Shown in pieces: positions 1 to 10,195 of a stretch of DNA of 64,000 nucleotides. The DNA is from Sorghum bicolor. Its lineage: Eukaryota > Streptophyta > Magnoliopsida > Poales > Poaceae. Both the position numbers and the translations under genes were made by a program. Under the pieces are notes generated by a model, which worked only from the letters and a program-made list of their open reading frames with translations, ran no database searches and had not been told where the DNA came from. The stretch lies in assembly GCF_000003195.3 (NCBI RefSeq), contig NC_012875.2, forward strand, positions 17,616,398 through 17,680,397, in the 5' to 3' direction. How positions within the stretch are numbered: the first letter of the stretch is position 1; each line of letters starts with the position of its first letter.

Positions 1-654
1 AGGTGCAAACCTAGATGATAGGTAACGATACTCTCAACTTGTGCAAATTAAAAGAAGAAAGACTTATGTAGGTTATGATAGCGAAATACTGCGGTTTTGC
101 AAAATGGTTGTCAGCTACCCCACTATATAGCCTTCATGATCCTTGATGAGTCTTTATTTTAAGTTTATGACGGGTAAGTCTAGCTGAGTACCTTCTCGTA
201 CTCAGGGTTCTATTCCCATGTTGTTTTGCAGATGGTCAAATGTACTATAGTTATTGCATCCTCTGTCTGTACCCAGCCATGGGTGATGACTAGACCAAGG
301 GCGATGGTCACTCCGTCTCTTCTTTTGCTTTTGTGGGAATGACCAAACTATGGCACTGTATCAGACTAAGCGCGTGTGTTGTATTTTCGAACTATGAAGC
401 TTCCGCTACTTGAAGATCTTGGTTTGTAATAACTTTAAGTACTCCGATGTATTTTCTAAATGTTGTAATCTGGACGTATTTGTGGATGGCGACCGCTAAA
501 CTTATTACGATCTTGGCTGTTGTACGATGTGTGGTTTGAAATCCTTCGAGATTTCACGGACTACCGGGGTTATATGGGCTTAAGCCTGATGGTTTGACTA
601 TGCAAATGGTCGCTGTTGGGCTTAATCTCTTATAATTTGGTCGGTTCTGTTACA
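1..654 (+). mobile_element. Element A: 3' portion of the 5' LTR (Tekay/Del-type Ty3/gypsy)
   Basis: Aligns without a gap to 22597-23250, the end of the element's 3' LTR, with 7 mismatches by my reading (about 1.1%). It ends in TGTTACA, matching the TGTAACA start of the 3' LTR at 7335, and is followed by a primer binding site. The missing 5' part lies left of the window. At a commonly used grass LTR rate (1.3e-8 per site per year) the divergence suggests insertion roughly 0.4 million years ago; the rate is an assumption. Confidence 0.93.
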
Positions 655-656
655 GC

Positions 657-668
657 TGGCAACGGAGC
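657..668 (+). other. Element A primer binding site (initiator-Met tRNA type)
   Basis: TGGCAACGGAGC lies two bases after the LTR end and matches the plant iMet-tRNA 3' complement TGGTATCAGAGC at 9 of 12 positions. Element D has the closer form TGGCATCGGAGC at the same place. Minus-strand DNA synthesis would start here. Confidence 0.75.
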
Positions 669-1482
669 AAGGTTTAGCGGGTTACTGTTCATAAGTACGT
701 TCTAAACAAAAATCTAAACCGGATTAATAAAAGATTTTTCTTAATTAATCAATAATAATCAAGGTGTTAAGCTAAGTTTTGGAAAAATTATCTAGTGTGC
801 CATGGTCATATCCTTTATGCCCAGTTAAGGACTCTAAGGTGGCTAGTTAAGTACTGACTTGGGGGTTAATGCATCATATTTTTATTTCGTCACTCATACG
901 GCGTGTAATAGTATGAGTGCCATTCATTTGAGTGGTAATGTATGGATCAATCTTTCCTCCACGCCACGGTAAGTGGGAGCTGTGAGAGCAAGTTCGGATA
1001 CACTGCCGGTCTAGGGGAGTGTTGTTAGGTACTGTGTCATGCACACATGTTTGGTGTGTCTTGGGAACAGTACCACATGCTGGGAATTCCGTCCTGAGAG
1101 GCGATGCCGTCATTAGGGCGATGATGTGGGTAGTGGCACATAACATGCATGGACGGGTGTCTGAGTGTGTGAAGTGCATAGTTTTAAATTCTTGTTCTGC
1201 ACGATCATACTGTGGGTGGGCTGAAATGAGTTTTCTACAGGTACACTAACCACGTTCTCGCTTAGAACATTAGTTACGTTATGAGAGAGTGTTGTATGCC
1301 ACCGCATATACCGCTTAGTGTTAACCTTTGTTTTCTAAGTTTGTGAGATTGTAAGTTCGTGCATGCATCATGATCATTTCATATCATTGCTTACTTTCCC
1401 CCTTAATTTAATCTGTCCCAATTCTAAATAAAATAAATAAAGGTAATCCTTGCTCTTACCCACGGTATTCCATTTGCAGCAG
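669..1482 (+). other. Element A leader, with a candidate splice donor and acceptor
   Basis: About 0.8 kb of untranslated leader with no convincing gene. It contains the strong plant splice-donor consensus GTAAGT at 969-974. It ends in the tandem acceptor-like TTTGCAGCAG at 1473-1482, immediately before the next ATG. A similar acceptor-like TATGCAG ends at 2849, directly before the gag ATG. The homologous leader of element D (56158-56402) breaks off before the donor position. Splicing is inferred only. Confidence 0.5.
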
Positions 1483-2526
1483 ATGGCACGCACTAGGCTC
1501 ACCGCTCGCAAGTCCACTGGTGGGCGGGCCCCTCGCCATCCGTTGGCAGCTAGGAGCTCGCGACATAAGAGCAAGTTCCTGGAGGAGTTTGGGATGCCCA
1601 CTTTGCTTTGGAGAGTGCTCAGTTCGATGGGGTATCCCGAAGGAAGGGAGCCTCGCTATTATTGGGATAAGGAGCCGCTTGGTGACGAGACCCTGGTGGG
1701 GATCGAGGCAGTTGTCCCTACCAGTGGAGGAGACCCTGCTTGGGGCGGTTGGGTGTACGAGTCCCGAGGTGTCACGCCTTTCCACGGTGCCAGCAGGGCA
1801 GCTTTCGCAGTTCTGAGGGACCTCATGGAGAGGTTTCCACAGGAGCTGGCCCACGCCTTCGCTGGGGTGTTTCCCCGGGGTGACCCTTACACTTCGGTGT
1901 GGGATCAGTCCGAGGTGAATGCTCTAGAGAGGAGTGCGGATGAGGACCAGCACAGTGACGGTGCAGCTATGAGTGCTATGTACGTGTTGATGAAGACCTA
2001 TGGAGGCCTAGAGCGTTGTTTGGGTCGCTTGTCCGGGTCTCTTCTCACCGTCCAGGATGAGAAGCGTCAGTTGCGGCGTGAGTTTGACTCTGAGGTGGAG
2101 AGGCTACAGGTAGAGTTGGCCCGTGTATCTAGAGAGAGAGACCAGGCAGTTCAGAAGAACAGTGAGCTGAGTCAGGACCTGCTTGCAGTGCGTGAGCTGA
2201 GGGACAGGGTGACTACCGCTCACAGGAACTGCGAGCGCATGCTAGTCCATGTGCTTGGACAGAGGAATGAAGCCTGGCACGAGGAGGACACTTTGAGGGC
2301 CCGACAGCTGGAGCTAGAGCAGCAGCTAGCTAATGCTGAGGAGTACAATGAGAACTTGCATGAGGAGATCCACCAGCTGCATAACCAGCTCCACCCTCAC
2401 CACCTGCCTGGAGCAGCTGAGCTAGACTCTGAGGACGAGATGGACGCGGATCCCGAGATAGGAGCAGCTGCTAGTGGAGATGAGGATGAGGATGGCTCCG
2501 GCATGGACAGTGATCATAGCGACTAG
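1483..2526 (+). CDS. Extra gene upstream of gag: H3-tail-like N terminus, coiled coil, acidic C terminus
   Basis: A 347-residue intact frame between leader and gag. I chose the ATG at 1483, although the frame is open from 1450, because the protein then starts MARTRLTARKSTGGRAPR, close to the histone H3 tail. With the initiator Met removed, 17 of the first 26 positions match H3. K9 in ARKS is kept, as are T3, S10, T11, G12, G13, A15, P16 and R17. Positions 4, 14, 18, 23 and 27, all Lys in H3, are Arg or His. A folded-looking middle of unknown family follows (to about residue 150). Next is a Glu/Arg/Leu-rich coiled coil (about 190-310) and a strongly acidic tail (about 315-347). Extra genes before gag are known in plant Ty3/gypsy elements; I do not recognise this one. 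The role is unknown; chromatin mimicry is my inference. It has no internal stop, unlike gag-pol beside it. Confidence 0.8.
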   Translation: MARTRLTARKSTGGRAPRHPLAARSSRHKSKFLEEFGMPTLLWRVLSSMGYPEGREPRYYWDKEPLGDETLVGIEAVVPTSGGDPAWGGWVYESRGVTPFHGASRAAFAVLRDLMERFPQELAHAFAGVFPRGDPYTSVWDQSEVNALERSADEDQHSDGAAMSAMYVLMKTYGGLERCLGRLSGSLLTVQDEKRQLRREFDSEVERLQVELARVSRERDQAVQKNSELSQDLLAVRELRDRVTTAHRNCERMLVHVLGQRNEAWHEEDTLRARQLELEQQLANAEEYNENLHEEIHQLHNQLHPHHLPGAAELDSEDEMDADPEIGAAASGDEDEDGSGMDSDHSD

Positions 2527-2849
2527 ATGCTAGGGCTCTAGAGTTAGTCCTTCTTCTTTTGTGTTGTATGTTGCATGGCATGTCGTGTACTTATGGATCT
2601 GGGCTATGTAAGACTTTATGAGTTAATGCTGAAAGTCCAGTGTATGTATGCTGGCAAGTTGGATGTATGCAAACCTTGTTGCGTGAATGTTAAGTAATCT
2701 CTTAGTGATGTTGAGCGTGGATGATGAGTTGTTGTGCCTCTGTTTATTGTGAGAATTTATTCCCTCAGTAAATTCAGTACGGCATGATTCTACACATTTT
2801 CTACCGTTGATGGCAACTCCTAACGATTGCTTATCATTGGCGTATGCAG
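2527..2849 (+). other. Spacer between the extra gene and gag
   Basis: About 320 bases with no supported gene. It ends in the acceptor-like TATGCAG (2843-2849) abutting the gag ATG, the only notable feature. Confidence 0.5.
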
Positions 2850-5800
2850 ATGGTGCAAACACGTGGCGGGGGTAACAGCAATCCGGGTCTTGGAGCAGGT
2901 ACATCCGGAGGTGGGGCCCAATGGAATGAGGACCGAGCACCAACACCGCCCCCACCACCGCCTCCTCCGTAAACTGCGGACGTGTTTTTCGCGCAGTTTC
3001 TGGGGAGCCAACGCAACATGGAACAGATGCAGCGCAACATGGAAGAAGCTCTACGCAACATAGCTGACAACACCCGTCGTGGGGATAACCAGGGCGGCCG
3101 TGAAGTCAACCAGTACAGTTCGTTCAAGGACTTCATGGATACTAAGCCACCAATCTTCAAAGAGGCTTTGGAACCGCTCGAAGCAGATGAGTGGATCAAC
3201 ACCATGGAGCAGAAGTTTCGTCTTCTCCGAATGACAGAAGAACTCAAGGCTGAGTATGCGGCACATCAGTTACAAGGTCCCGCTGGGATTTGGTGGTCCC
3301 ATCACCGTACCACCTACCCAGAGGGGACCCCAATCACCTGGAACCGCTTCACCACCGCTTTCCGGGGAAATTATATTCCTCCGGGTGTGGTTGAAATGAA
3401 AGTTGGGGAGTTCATGAGGCTGTCTCAGGGGACGAAATCTGTGAAGGAGTATCTGCATGCTTTCAATAATCTCGCTCGCTATGCCCCTGAGTTTGTAAAC
3501 ACGGAGGCTAAGAAGATTGCTAGTTTCTAGAGGGGTTTGAATCCAAAGATGCTAAAGACCATGGGTACAGGGGCCAGGGCTACTTTCAATGCCTATATCA
3601 GTGACTGTCTGACCCAGGAGAACAATAACAACAACTACAGTGCATCCAAGTCTCGTAAGAGGGCTTTTGAAGCTGGATCATCCCAGTCCAGGGCACCAGT
3701 GGCAGGGCGACAGCCGTATCGTCCTCCTGCCCCAGGTGCTAGGTTCCGACCGCCGCAAAGGAGGAACACCGGACATCCAACACAGCAGAAGCCGTACAAG
3801 GTGGCGATAGCCCCTACCAAGCCAAAGGCAATTCAAGCCACAGCACCTGCCATCAACAATGCGCCCAAGGGTCCATGCTATAACTACCACAAGATGGGGC
3901 ACTTTGCTAAGGAATGTCCCTACCCCAAGAGGCAGCAGCCAACCTATCCAGCTCGTGTGCACCATACCTCGATCGAGGAAATCCCGGAAGGAGAACCGGT
4001 AACAGCTGGTATGTTCTCTGTCAACCAACATCTCGCAGTTGTTTTGTTTGATTCTAGATCATCGCATTCATTCATGAGCCAAGCATTTGCACAAAAGCAT
4101 GATCAGTCAGTTACAGAGTTAGGTTATGGCTATCGCATCAGCTCAGCTGGAGCCGATGTGTTGACGAATAAAACAGTAACAGGAGTTACTTTGGATATCA
4201 GTGGCCGGAGGTTTCGTGTAAACCTTGTGGTCATGCCAGGACTGGTTTTGGATGTCATCATTGGAATGAACAAGATGACTGACTGGGGCGCGGTTATAGA
4301 TGCCGGGAATAGAACTCTTTCCCTTAGAGACCCGCAAGGGAAGGGTGTGCTTCAGGTCAAGCTACCCAGACGGTTGGACTTCGCCAGTCTTTCGTGTGCA
4401 GTACATGTAGTTCCACTAGAACACATACCCGTGGTATGTGAGTTCCCTGATGTGTTTCCTGAGGATTTACCAGGACTTTCCCCAGATAGGGAAGTGGAGT
4501 TTGCAATCGAGTTGATACCGGATACAGCACCAATATCTAGGAGGCCGTATCGGATGCCCCCAAACGAACTCGCTGAGTTGAAGAATCAACTAAAAGAATT
4601 ACTGGATAAAGGGTTCATCCGACCAAGCTCGTCAGAATGGGGTTGTCCAGCGTTGTTTGTGAAAAAGAAGGATCAATCGTTGCGCATGTGCGTGGACTAT
4701 CGTCCACTCAATGCAGTAACAATCAAGAATAAGTATCCTTTGCCAAGGATTGATATCCTGTTTGATTAGTTGTCCAAGGCAAGAGTGTTTTCTAAGATAG
4801 ATTTGAGGTCTGGGTATCACCAATTCAAGATTCGTCCGCAAGATATCCCGAAGACTGCTTTTTCTACCAGATATGGGTTGTATGAGTATCTTGTCATGTC
4901 CTTTGGATTGACGAATGCTCCTGCATACTTTATGTATCTGATGAATTCAGTCTTTATGCCAGAATTGGATAAGTTTGTTGTGGTGTTTATTGATGATATT
5001 CTGGTTTATTCAGAAAATGAGCAAGACCACGCCGAACATCTAAGAATCGTGTTGACACGATTATGAGAGCATCAGTTATATGCCAAGTTCAGCAAGTGTG
5101 AGTTCTGGTTGAAGAAAGTTCCTTTCCTAGGGCACATTCTGTCTGAAGAAGGGATTGCTGTGGATCCATCAAAAGTGCAGGAAGTCATGGACTGGAAGGC
5201 ACCAACTTCTGTCTCGGAAGTTAGAAGTTTTCTTGGTCTGGCCGGGTATTATCGTCGGTTCATACCTGACTTCTCCAAGATTGCTAAACCAATGACAAGT
5301 TTGCTACAAAAGGATCACAAGTTTGTCTGGATGGAAGGGTGTGAGTTAGCCTTCCGCACCCTGCGAAAGTTGCTAACCACTGCTCCCGTTCTGGCACAAC
5401 CTAATATCGAGAAGCCTTTTGATGTGTTTTGCGACGCATCAAAGAGTGGCCTGGGGTGTGTGTTGATGCAAGATGGCAGAGTGATAGCTTATGCTTCCCG
5501 ATAGTTGAGAAAGCACGAGGTCAACTACCCAACGCACGACCTTGAGTTAGCAGCAGTGGTACATGCTTTGAAGATCTGGGGACATTATCTGCTGGGAAAT
5601 AAGTGTCACATTTATACCGATCATAAGAGTTTGAAGTACATCTTCACGTAGTCGGAGCTGAATATGAGGCAACGACGGTGGTTAGAGTTAATCAAGGACT
5701 ATGATCTGGAAGTTCACTATCATCCGGGCAAGGCTAATGTAGTAGCAGATGCTCTAAGTCGTAAACCACACTATCAAGTGGTTCAACCGTTGTTTGAAGA

Positions 5801-7322
5801 TGGGTTCAATCTCATGCATCTTGAGGTCTTATGTCACATACAACTCAGTTGTTCACTCGAGAGTCAAGTCATTGAAGAACAGAAAACAGATAAGGGTATC
5901 TTCCATATCAAATAAAAGATCAAAGATGACCCAAAGACTCAGTTTCGGGTTGATGAGAAAGGGGTATTGTGGTTTCAGCAGCGGTTAGTGGTCCCGAAAG
6001 ATCGGGAATTGAAGAATCGCATCATGGATGAAGCTCATCTCTCTAAGCTTTCTATTCATCCTGGCAGTAGTAAAATGTATCAAGATCTAAGACCCCACTT
6101 TTGGTGGACCAAGGTGAAGAAAGAGATAGCCACGTATGTAGCCTGTTGTGACACGTGTTGCAGAGTTAAGGCCATCCATATGAAGCCTGCAGGTCTGTTG
6201 CAACCGTTATCAGTTCCAGAGTGGAAATGGGAAGAGGTCAGCATGGATTTTATCACGGGTTTACCGACGACCAGGAAGGGGAATGACTCGATTTGGGTAA
6301 TCATAGATCGATTGACCAAATCGGCCCATTTCGTTCCTGTGAAGACTCGTTACCGACCTCCTGAATATGCCGATATATATATGGCTGAGATTGTCAAGTT
6401 GCATGGTATCCCCAAGACCATCATATCGGATCGGGGACCGCAGTTCACCGCTCACTTCTGGGAGCGCATGCATAAGAGCTTGGGGACCAGTCTGATAAGA
6501 AGCACGGCGTATCATCCCCAGACTTCAGGTCAAACTGAGAGGCTAAATCAAGTGTTAGAAGATATGCTGATGGCCTGTGTGCTATCATCCAAGGGATCGT
6601 GGGAATCATGGTTACCTTTGGCCGAGTTCTCATACAATAATAGTTATCAAGAGAGTATCAAGATGGCCCCGTTTGAAGCTTTGTATGGTCGAAGATGTAG
6701 AACTCCGTTAAACTGGGTTGAACCTGGTGAAAGAAGATACTATGGTATTGACTTTGTGAATGAAGCCGAGAAAAAGGTGCGGATCATACAGCAGCATATG
6801 CAAGCGGCACAATCACGACAAAAGAGTTACGCTGATAAGAGAAGGAGACCACTTGAATTCAACGTAGGTGACTATGTGTACCTCAAGGTTACGCCAATGA
6901 AGAAAGTTCAACGTTTTCGAGTTCGAAGCAAGCTTGCACCCAGATATGTGGGACCATACCAAGTGCTAGAGAGGAAAGGCCCAGTGGCCTATAAGATTCA
7001 GTTACCTGAAGAGATGAGCTCGATCTTTCCGGTCTTCCATGTGTCGCAACTGCGGAAATGTTTGAAGGTACCTGAACAAAGAATTGAACCTCGAGGAATC
7101 AAGATAAAAGCAGACCTAGAGTATAAAGAGCAGCCAGTGGGAATTGTGGATACCAAGGAGCGAGTAACCCAAAACAGAATTGTCAGAACATATAAGGTGG
7201 TGTGGAGTCATCATGACGATAGGGATGCCACCTGGGAAACAGAGGATTACTTAAAAACAGTTTATCCAAAATTTCATAAGAAATGGTTAGTAACCCAAAA
7301 TCTCGGGACGAGATTTCCCTAA
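2850..7322 (+). pseudogene. gag-pol: Element A gag-pol polyprotein, one frame with seven premature stops
   Basis: A single reading frame of about 1,490 codons with no frameshift. It is interrupted by stops at 2970, 3528, 4767, 5064, 5502, 5649 and 5913. Order: gag (retrotransposon-gag domain about 3130-3530), zinc knuckle (about 3876), aspartic protease (about 4050), reverse transcriptase (about 4500-5066; catalytic Asp pair at 4992-4997 intact), RNase H (about 5400-5650), integrase, chromodomain. Two active sites carry G-to-A type changes: the second Cys of the knuckle is Tyr (3885-3887), and the Gly of the protease DSG is Arg (4056-4058). The order with integrase last and a C-terminal chromodomain marks a chromovirus; the long LTR and iMet primer site fit Tekay/Del. 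It makes the virus-like particle and copies the element when intact; this copy cannot. Confidence 0.93.
5967..7322 (+). CDS. int: Element A integrase plus C-terminal chromodomain (longest unbroken piece)
   Basis: 451 codons without a stop, the 3' end of the polyprotein; the first codon is not a natural start. It has the HHCC zinc-binding region near residues 24-60 (ending CDTC). The DDE core has Asp in SMDFITGL, Asp in ISDRGPQF and Glu in GQTERLNQ, all intact. The last about 60 residues form a chromodomain containing DATWETEDYL. Integrase inserts the cDNA, and chromodomains of this group are thought to steer insertion toward H3K9-methylated chromatin. Ends 12 bases before the 3' LTR. The nearby H3-tail-like protein in the same element makes this chromodomain notable. 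Confidence 0.9.
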   Translation: MWFQQRLVVPKDRELKNRIMDEAHLSKLSIHPGSSKMYQDLRPHFWWTKVKKEIATYVACCDTCCRVKAIHMKPAGLLQPLSVPEWKWEEVSMDFITGLPTTRKGNDSIWVIIDRLTKSAHFVPVKTRYRPPEYADIYMAEIVKLHGIPKTIISDRGPQFTAHFWERMHKSLGTSLIRSTAYHPQTSGQTERLNQVLEDMLMACVLSSKGSWESWLPLAEFSYNNSYQESIKMAPFEALYGRRCRTPLNWVEPGERRYYGIDFVNEAEKKVRIIQQHMQAAQSRQKSYADKRRRPLEFNVGDYVYLKVTPMKKVQRFRVRSKLAPRYVGPYQVLERKGPVAYKIQLPEEMSSIFPVFHVSQLRKCLKVPEQRIEPRGIKIKADLEYKEQPVGIVDTKERVTQNRIVRTYKVVWSHHDDRDATWETEDYLKTVYPKFHKKWLVTQNLGTRFP

Positions 7323-7334
7323 GGGGGGAAGGGC
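7323..7334 (+). other. Element A polypurine tract
   Basis: The run GGGGGGAAGGG directly between the gag-pol stop codon and the LTR start TGTAACACC. It primes plus-strand synthesis. Confidence 0.85.
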
Positions 7335-9246
7335 TGTAACACCCTAGGTGTTAAGCATGCACTTAGTCTCATCAAAGTCATGCATAAGCATTCCCATCAA
7401 GCATAAGCATCATGAGCATGTCATTCTTTGCAAGTATGATTGTATGTGCTTCATTTCATGAGTTATAAATATGCTAAAAATATGATACTTGCTCCTAAAA
7501 TGGTGAAATATTCAAACTAGGTTGATTTAGGTGTAAGAAGAATTTAGAGTATTTTTGTGCAATTTTTGGAGCTATAGAAATTGAGAAATGGAATTTATAC
7601 AAAATTTCCAAATTGGATTTATTTAAAAACCTAGAACTAAGTTTTAATTTGTAGTTCAAATTCTATTGGGAATTTGATCTTGTTTATTAAAGCAAAGTTG
7701 TAGAGTTTTTATTTTGGGACAACTTTGTTTTTGGGAGCAAGAGGTGAAAATGATTGTAAAATAGCCCAAATGAATTTAGAAAAGAATTTGAGAAAAGAAT
7801 TTCAAAAAAAAGGGAAAGGGGCAGGCGCTGCTGGGCCAACCCCGCTTCCCTTTCGGCCCAGCGAGCGGCCCGGCCTGCCTCCCCCTTCTCCTCTCTCCCG
7901 CGCGCGGACGCGCCTCGCTCCACCCGGCGCCGGCCACGTGGCGTTTCTCTGCCTCCTTTCGCTCGTTCTTTGTCGCGCTAGGTCGGTAGGGTGGTGAGGA
8001 AGCTCGGAGAGCCGTTTGCGCACGCTCTACCGCGCCGGAGCGGCCTGGCCACGGCGAGCAGCGCCACCGTGCCGCCATGCATGCTCGTCGGAGGTGTTCC
8101 GGTCACCCTCTGGCCAATTCAAGGGTACCGTTGGGTGCGCCTCGCTGCGGGGAGCACGTTGGTGCTCACCCCGTGGCCGGAGACCTCACCGCCGGCGAGA
8201 TCTGCTCGTCGGAGGTGAGCTCCCTCTCGGTCTCGCTGACCGGTGGGGTCGGGGACCCACTATCAATCGCAGGGGTACCCCGGTGGGTGTAGATCTGGGT
8301 GTGCGTAGCCTTTTTCGTCGGTTTTCTTGAAAAAGTGTTTTCCAGAAATTGATTTAAAGTTTGTAAAATCTATATCTTGAGTTCTACAGCTCCAAATTGA
8401 ATGAAATAAATTTTGGTGTGCTCTATATTTCCAGATCTACAGTTTGATGTAATTGCATGTCATGTTTGAGTAACTTTTCTGTGTGAATATAATTAATCTA
8501 TGTTTTTGCTAAACTTAGAAAATACATAGTAAATAAAATATGGCTCAGAAAAATGTGAATCTTGATTTGTTGGCTTTGCATGTATGTTTACTCACTGAGA
8601 AAATATTGCTACATATTATTTGGTGTATAAATGAATTTATGGTAATTTAAATGCTTGCATGGCAGTGATTTATGATTTTTAATAATTAATTGGATCATGC
8701 AATAAATCTGGAAAATTTTGTGGGTGTTTCTTATGATATTATACGAATTGTAAAAATATGAAATCTGTTGTTTGACACTTGTATCCCAGTAGAGTGATTA
8801 TACTTGCCTTATTAATTAATCTTGTGATTTTTGTGACTCAAAATAAGTATCCAAAAATCATGAAAAAATTTACAGTAGACTTTATACTTAGTTGGTAGTC
8901 TCCTGTAATTTTTGTGGAATTTATTGATAAACAGAATTGCATGTAATTTTTATGGGCCTAGAAATAAATAAAGAAAATTATGAATGGTTGTATATATAGG
9001 TTGAATGGAATAAGTTGGGTTTGGGGGTATCTTTGAAGCATCATGTGGGTTGCTGGTTGCATTTGAAAAATAATTGTTGAAGAGAATGCAATAGATGTTT
9101 GATTCAATTGTTTATTCTTGGATGACGTTGACTACCTTGTAATAAGCATGACCAAGTGCATCACCTATGCATCATGTCATGACTCCTTTGGTACTTTCTC
9201 ATACAAGCATCCACTCGGGCATCTTGCATTCCACTCATGAGCATCC

Positions 9247-9462
9247 ATGCATCATACAGGCTCGTAGGAGAACGAAGTGGGACCCGAGGAGCCAGAGGAG
9301 ATTCAGGAGCAGGAACCTTCGGAAGCACAGGAACCCGGAGAGGAACTGCAGGAGTGTCCAGATCACCGACCCAGCACGTTTGAGAAAGGCAAGCCCCGGA
9401 GCATTCTAAGTCTTCCTATTCTCGCTAACTTATACGAAGCACTATACTTGTTCTACTGTATT
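9247..9462 (+). pseudogene. Acidic LTR reading frame, copy in element A (stop at codon 7, end cut by B)
   Basis: Same frame as the complete 75-codon ORF at 54498-54725 in the D LTR. Codon 7 is TAG here (9265-9267) and CAG in D, again a C-to-T change. After it the frame encodes a Glu/Pro/Gln-rich stretch followed by the conserved STFEKGKPRSILSLPILANL. Element B inserted just past this. From the EPGEEL segment to ANLY the A and D copies differ at seven bases, all synonymous third positions. Function unknown. Confidence 0.45.
9458..9462. repeat. Target site duplication of element B (left copy)
   Basis: GTATT immediately left of B; the same five bases lie immediately right of it at 21813-21817. 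Exact 5-bp duplication proves the B boundaries. Confidence 0.93.
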
Positions 9463-10149
9463 TGTTGACACCATTTTTGGGCACGTGTCTAGGATGGCGT
9501 GATAGGGTGGCAGTACGATGCGGGTTGCCGATGAGGATGATTGCCGATGAGGGAGAATTTGAATATGACTAAGTCCACAGGCAGTAATATGGTGCCGATG
9601 GCTGGATAAAAAGGTCTGCCGATGACTATGGCAAGGGGATTGCCGATGATGTGAAGGAGGAGTCCGGAAGCTGCCGGTTGTCATGTGGAGGAGTTTCGGT
9701 TTGTCACGAAGGATAGTTCTATTATTTCCTTAGTTATTTGCATCGTTTTGTATACGGATTCCGTGTAATTTGGAATTCGAATTCTAATCGTGTCTGGTTG
9801 TAGCTCTTTGAGCAGGGTATAAATATAAACCCTAGGACCTTGTAATCAATAACAATAAAAAATAAAACACCAGTTTTTACTCATATTCTAGCATCTACTA
9901 TTTCGACGACTTCGTCATACTTTTTCCTTTTTACTACGAGTTCTTAGGAATTCGTCGACTTAAGCTCGGCGTGTTCTCAAGTTCCGCGTGAATACCTCTT
10001 GGCCGTGACATCCGGGCGCATCGCTGTTGTCAGGACCAAAGTGTTCGAGTTACCACCTTTGCCGATAGTAAGGTCAAATCGGCTGGCACGCCTTAACGTT
10101 TGAATCGGGTATTAGCCCTTTGTGTTTGCAGATCAGTTTTGCATCAACA
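9463..10149 (+). mobile_element. Element B 5' LTR
   Basis: 687 bp, identical in length to 21126-21812. A TATA box lies at 9818-9825. A 3'-end-like A-rich stretch (AATAACAATAAAAAATAAAA) follows about 25 bases later. It contains six copies of GCCGAT, a hexamer strikingly frequent throughout this element. Confidence 0.95.
9818..9825 (+). promoter_or_regulatory. Element B LTR TATA box
   Basis: TATAAATA, preceded by GCAGGG, in the middle of the LTR where the U3/R boundary is expected. The identical box in the 3' LTR is at about 21481-21488. Confidence 0.75.
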
Positions 10150-10156
10150 CATCTTT

Positions 10157-10175
10157 TGGCACGCCCAGTGGGACC
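10157..10175 (+). other. Element B primer binding site
   Basis: TGGCACGCCCAGTGGGACC begins eight bases after the LTR end. The TGG start and position are right for a primer site. I cannot name the primer tRNA with confidence; Tat elements often use an Arg-type tRNA. Confidence 0.6.
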
Positions 10176-10195
10176 GATTCAAGATCAAGATCAAC

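Larger units (their letters stand above)
7335..9462 (+). mobile_element. Element A 3' LTR, first part (interrupted by element B)
   Basis: Starts TGTAACACCCTAGGTG. It continues colinear with the D LTR (52218 onward) until B begins at 9463, and resumes at 21818. Without B and the duplicated target it is about 3,561 bp, long for an LTR but typical of Tekay. It holds a GC-rich block (about 7820-8300) and then about 950 bp of AT-rich DNA. A short acidic reading frame lies near 9247-9462. I see no further gene. Confidence 0.93.

Noticed and set aside
1019..1249. Short frame in the leader of element A
   Set aside because: Low-complexity GT-rich translation, no conservation evidence, overlaps other short frames.
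7725..8330. Several overlapping open frames on both strands in the GC-rich part of the A LTR
   Set aside because: Open in many frames at once because of GC richness; length differs strongly from the matching D block and frames are not maintained.
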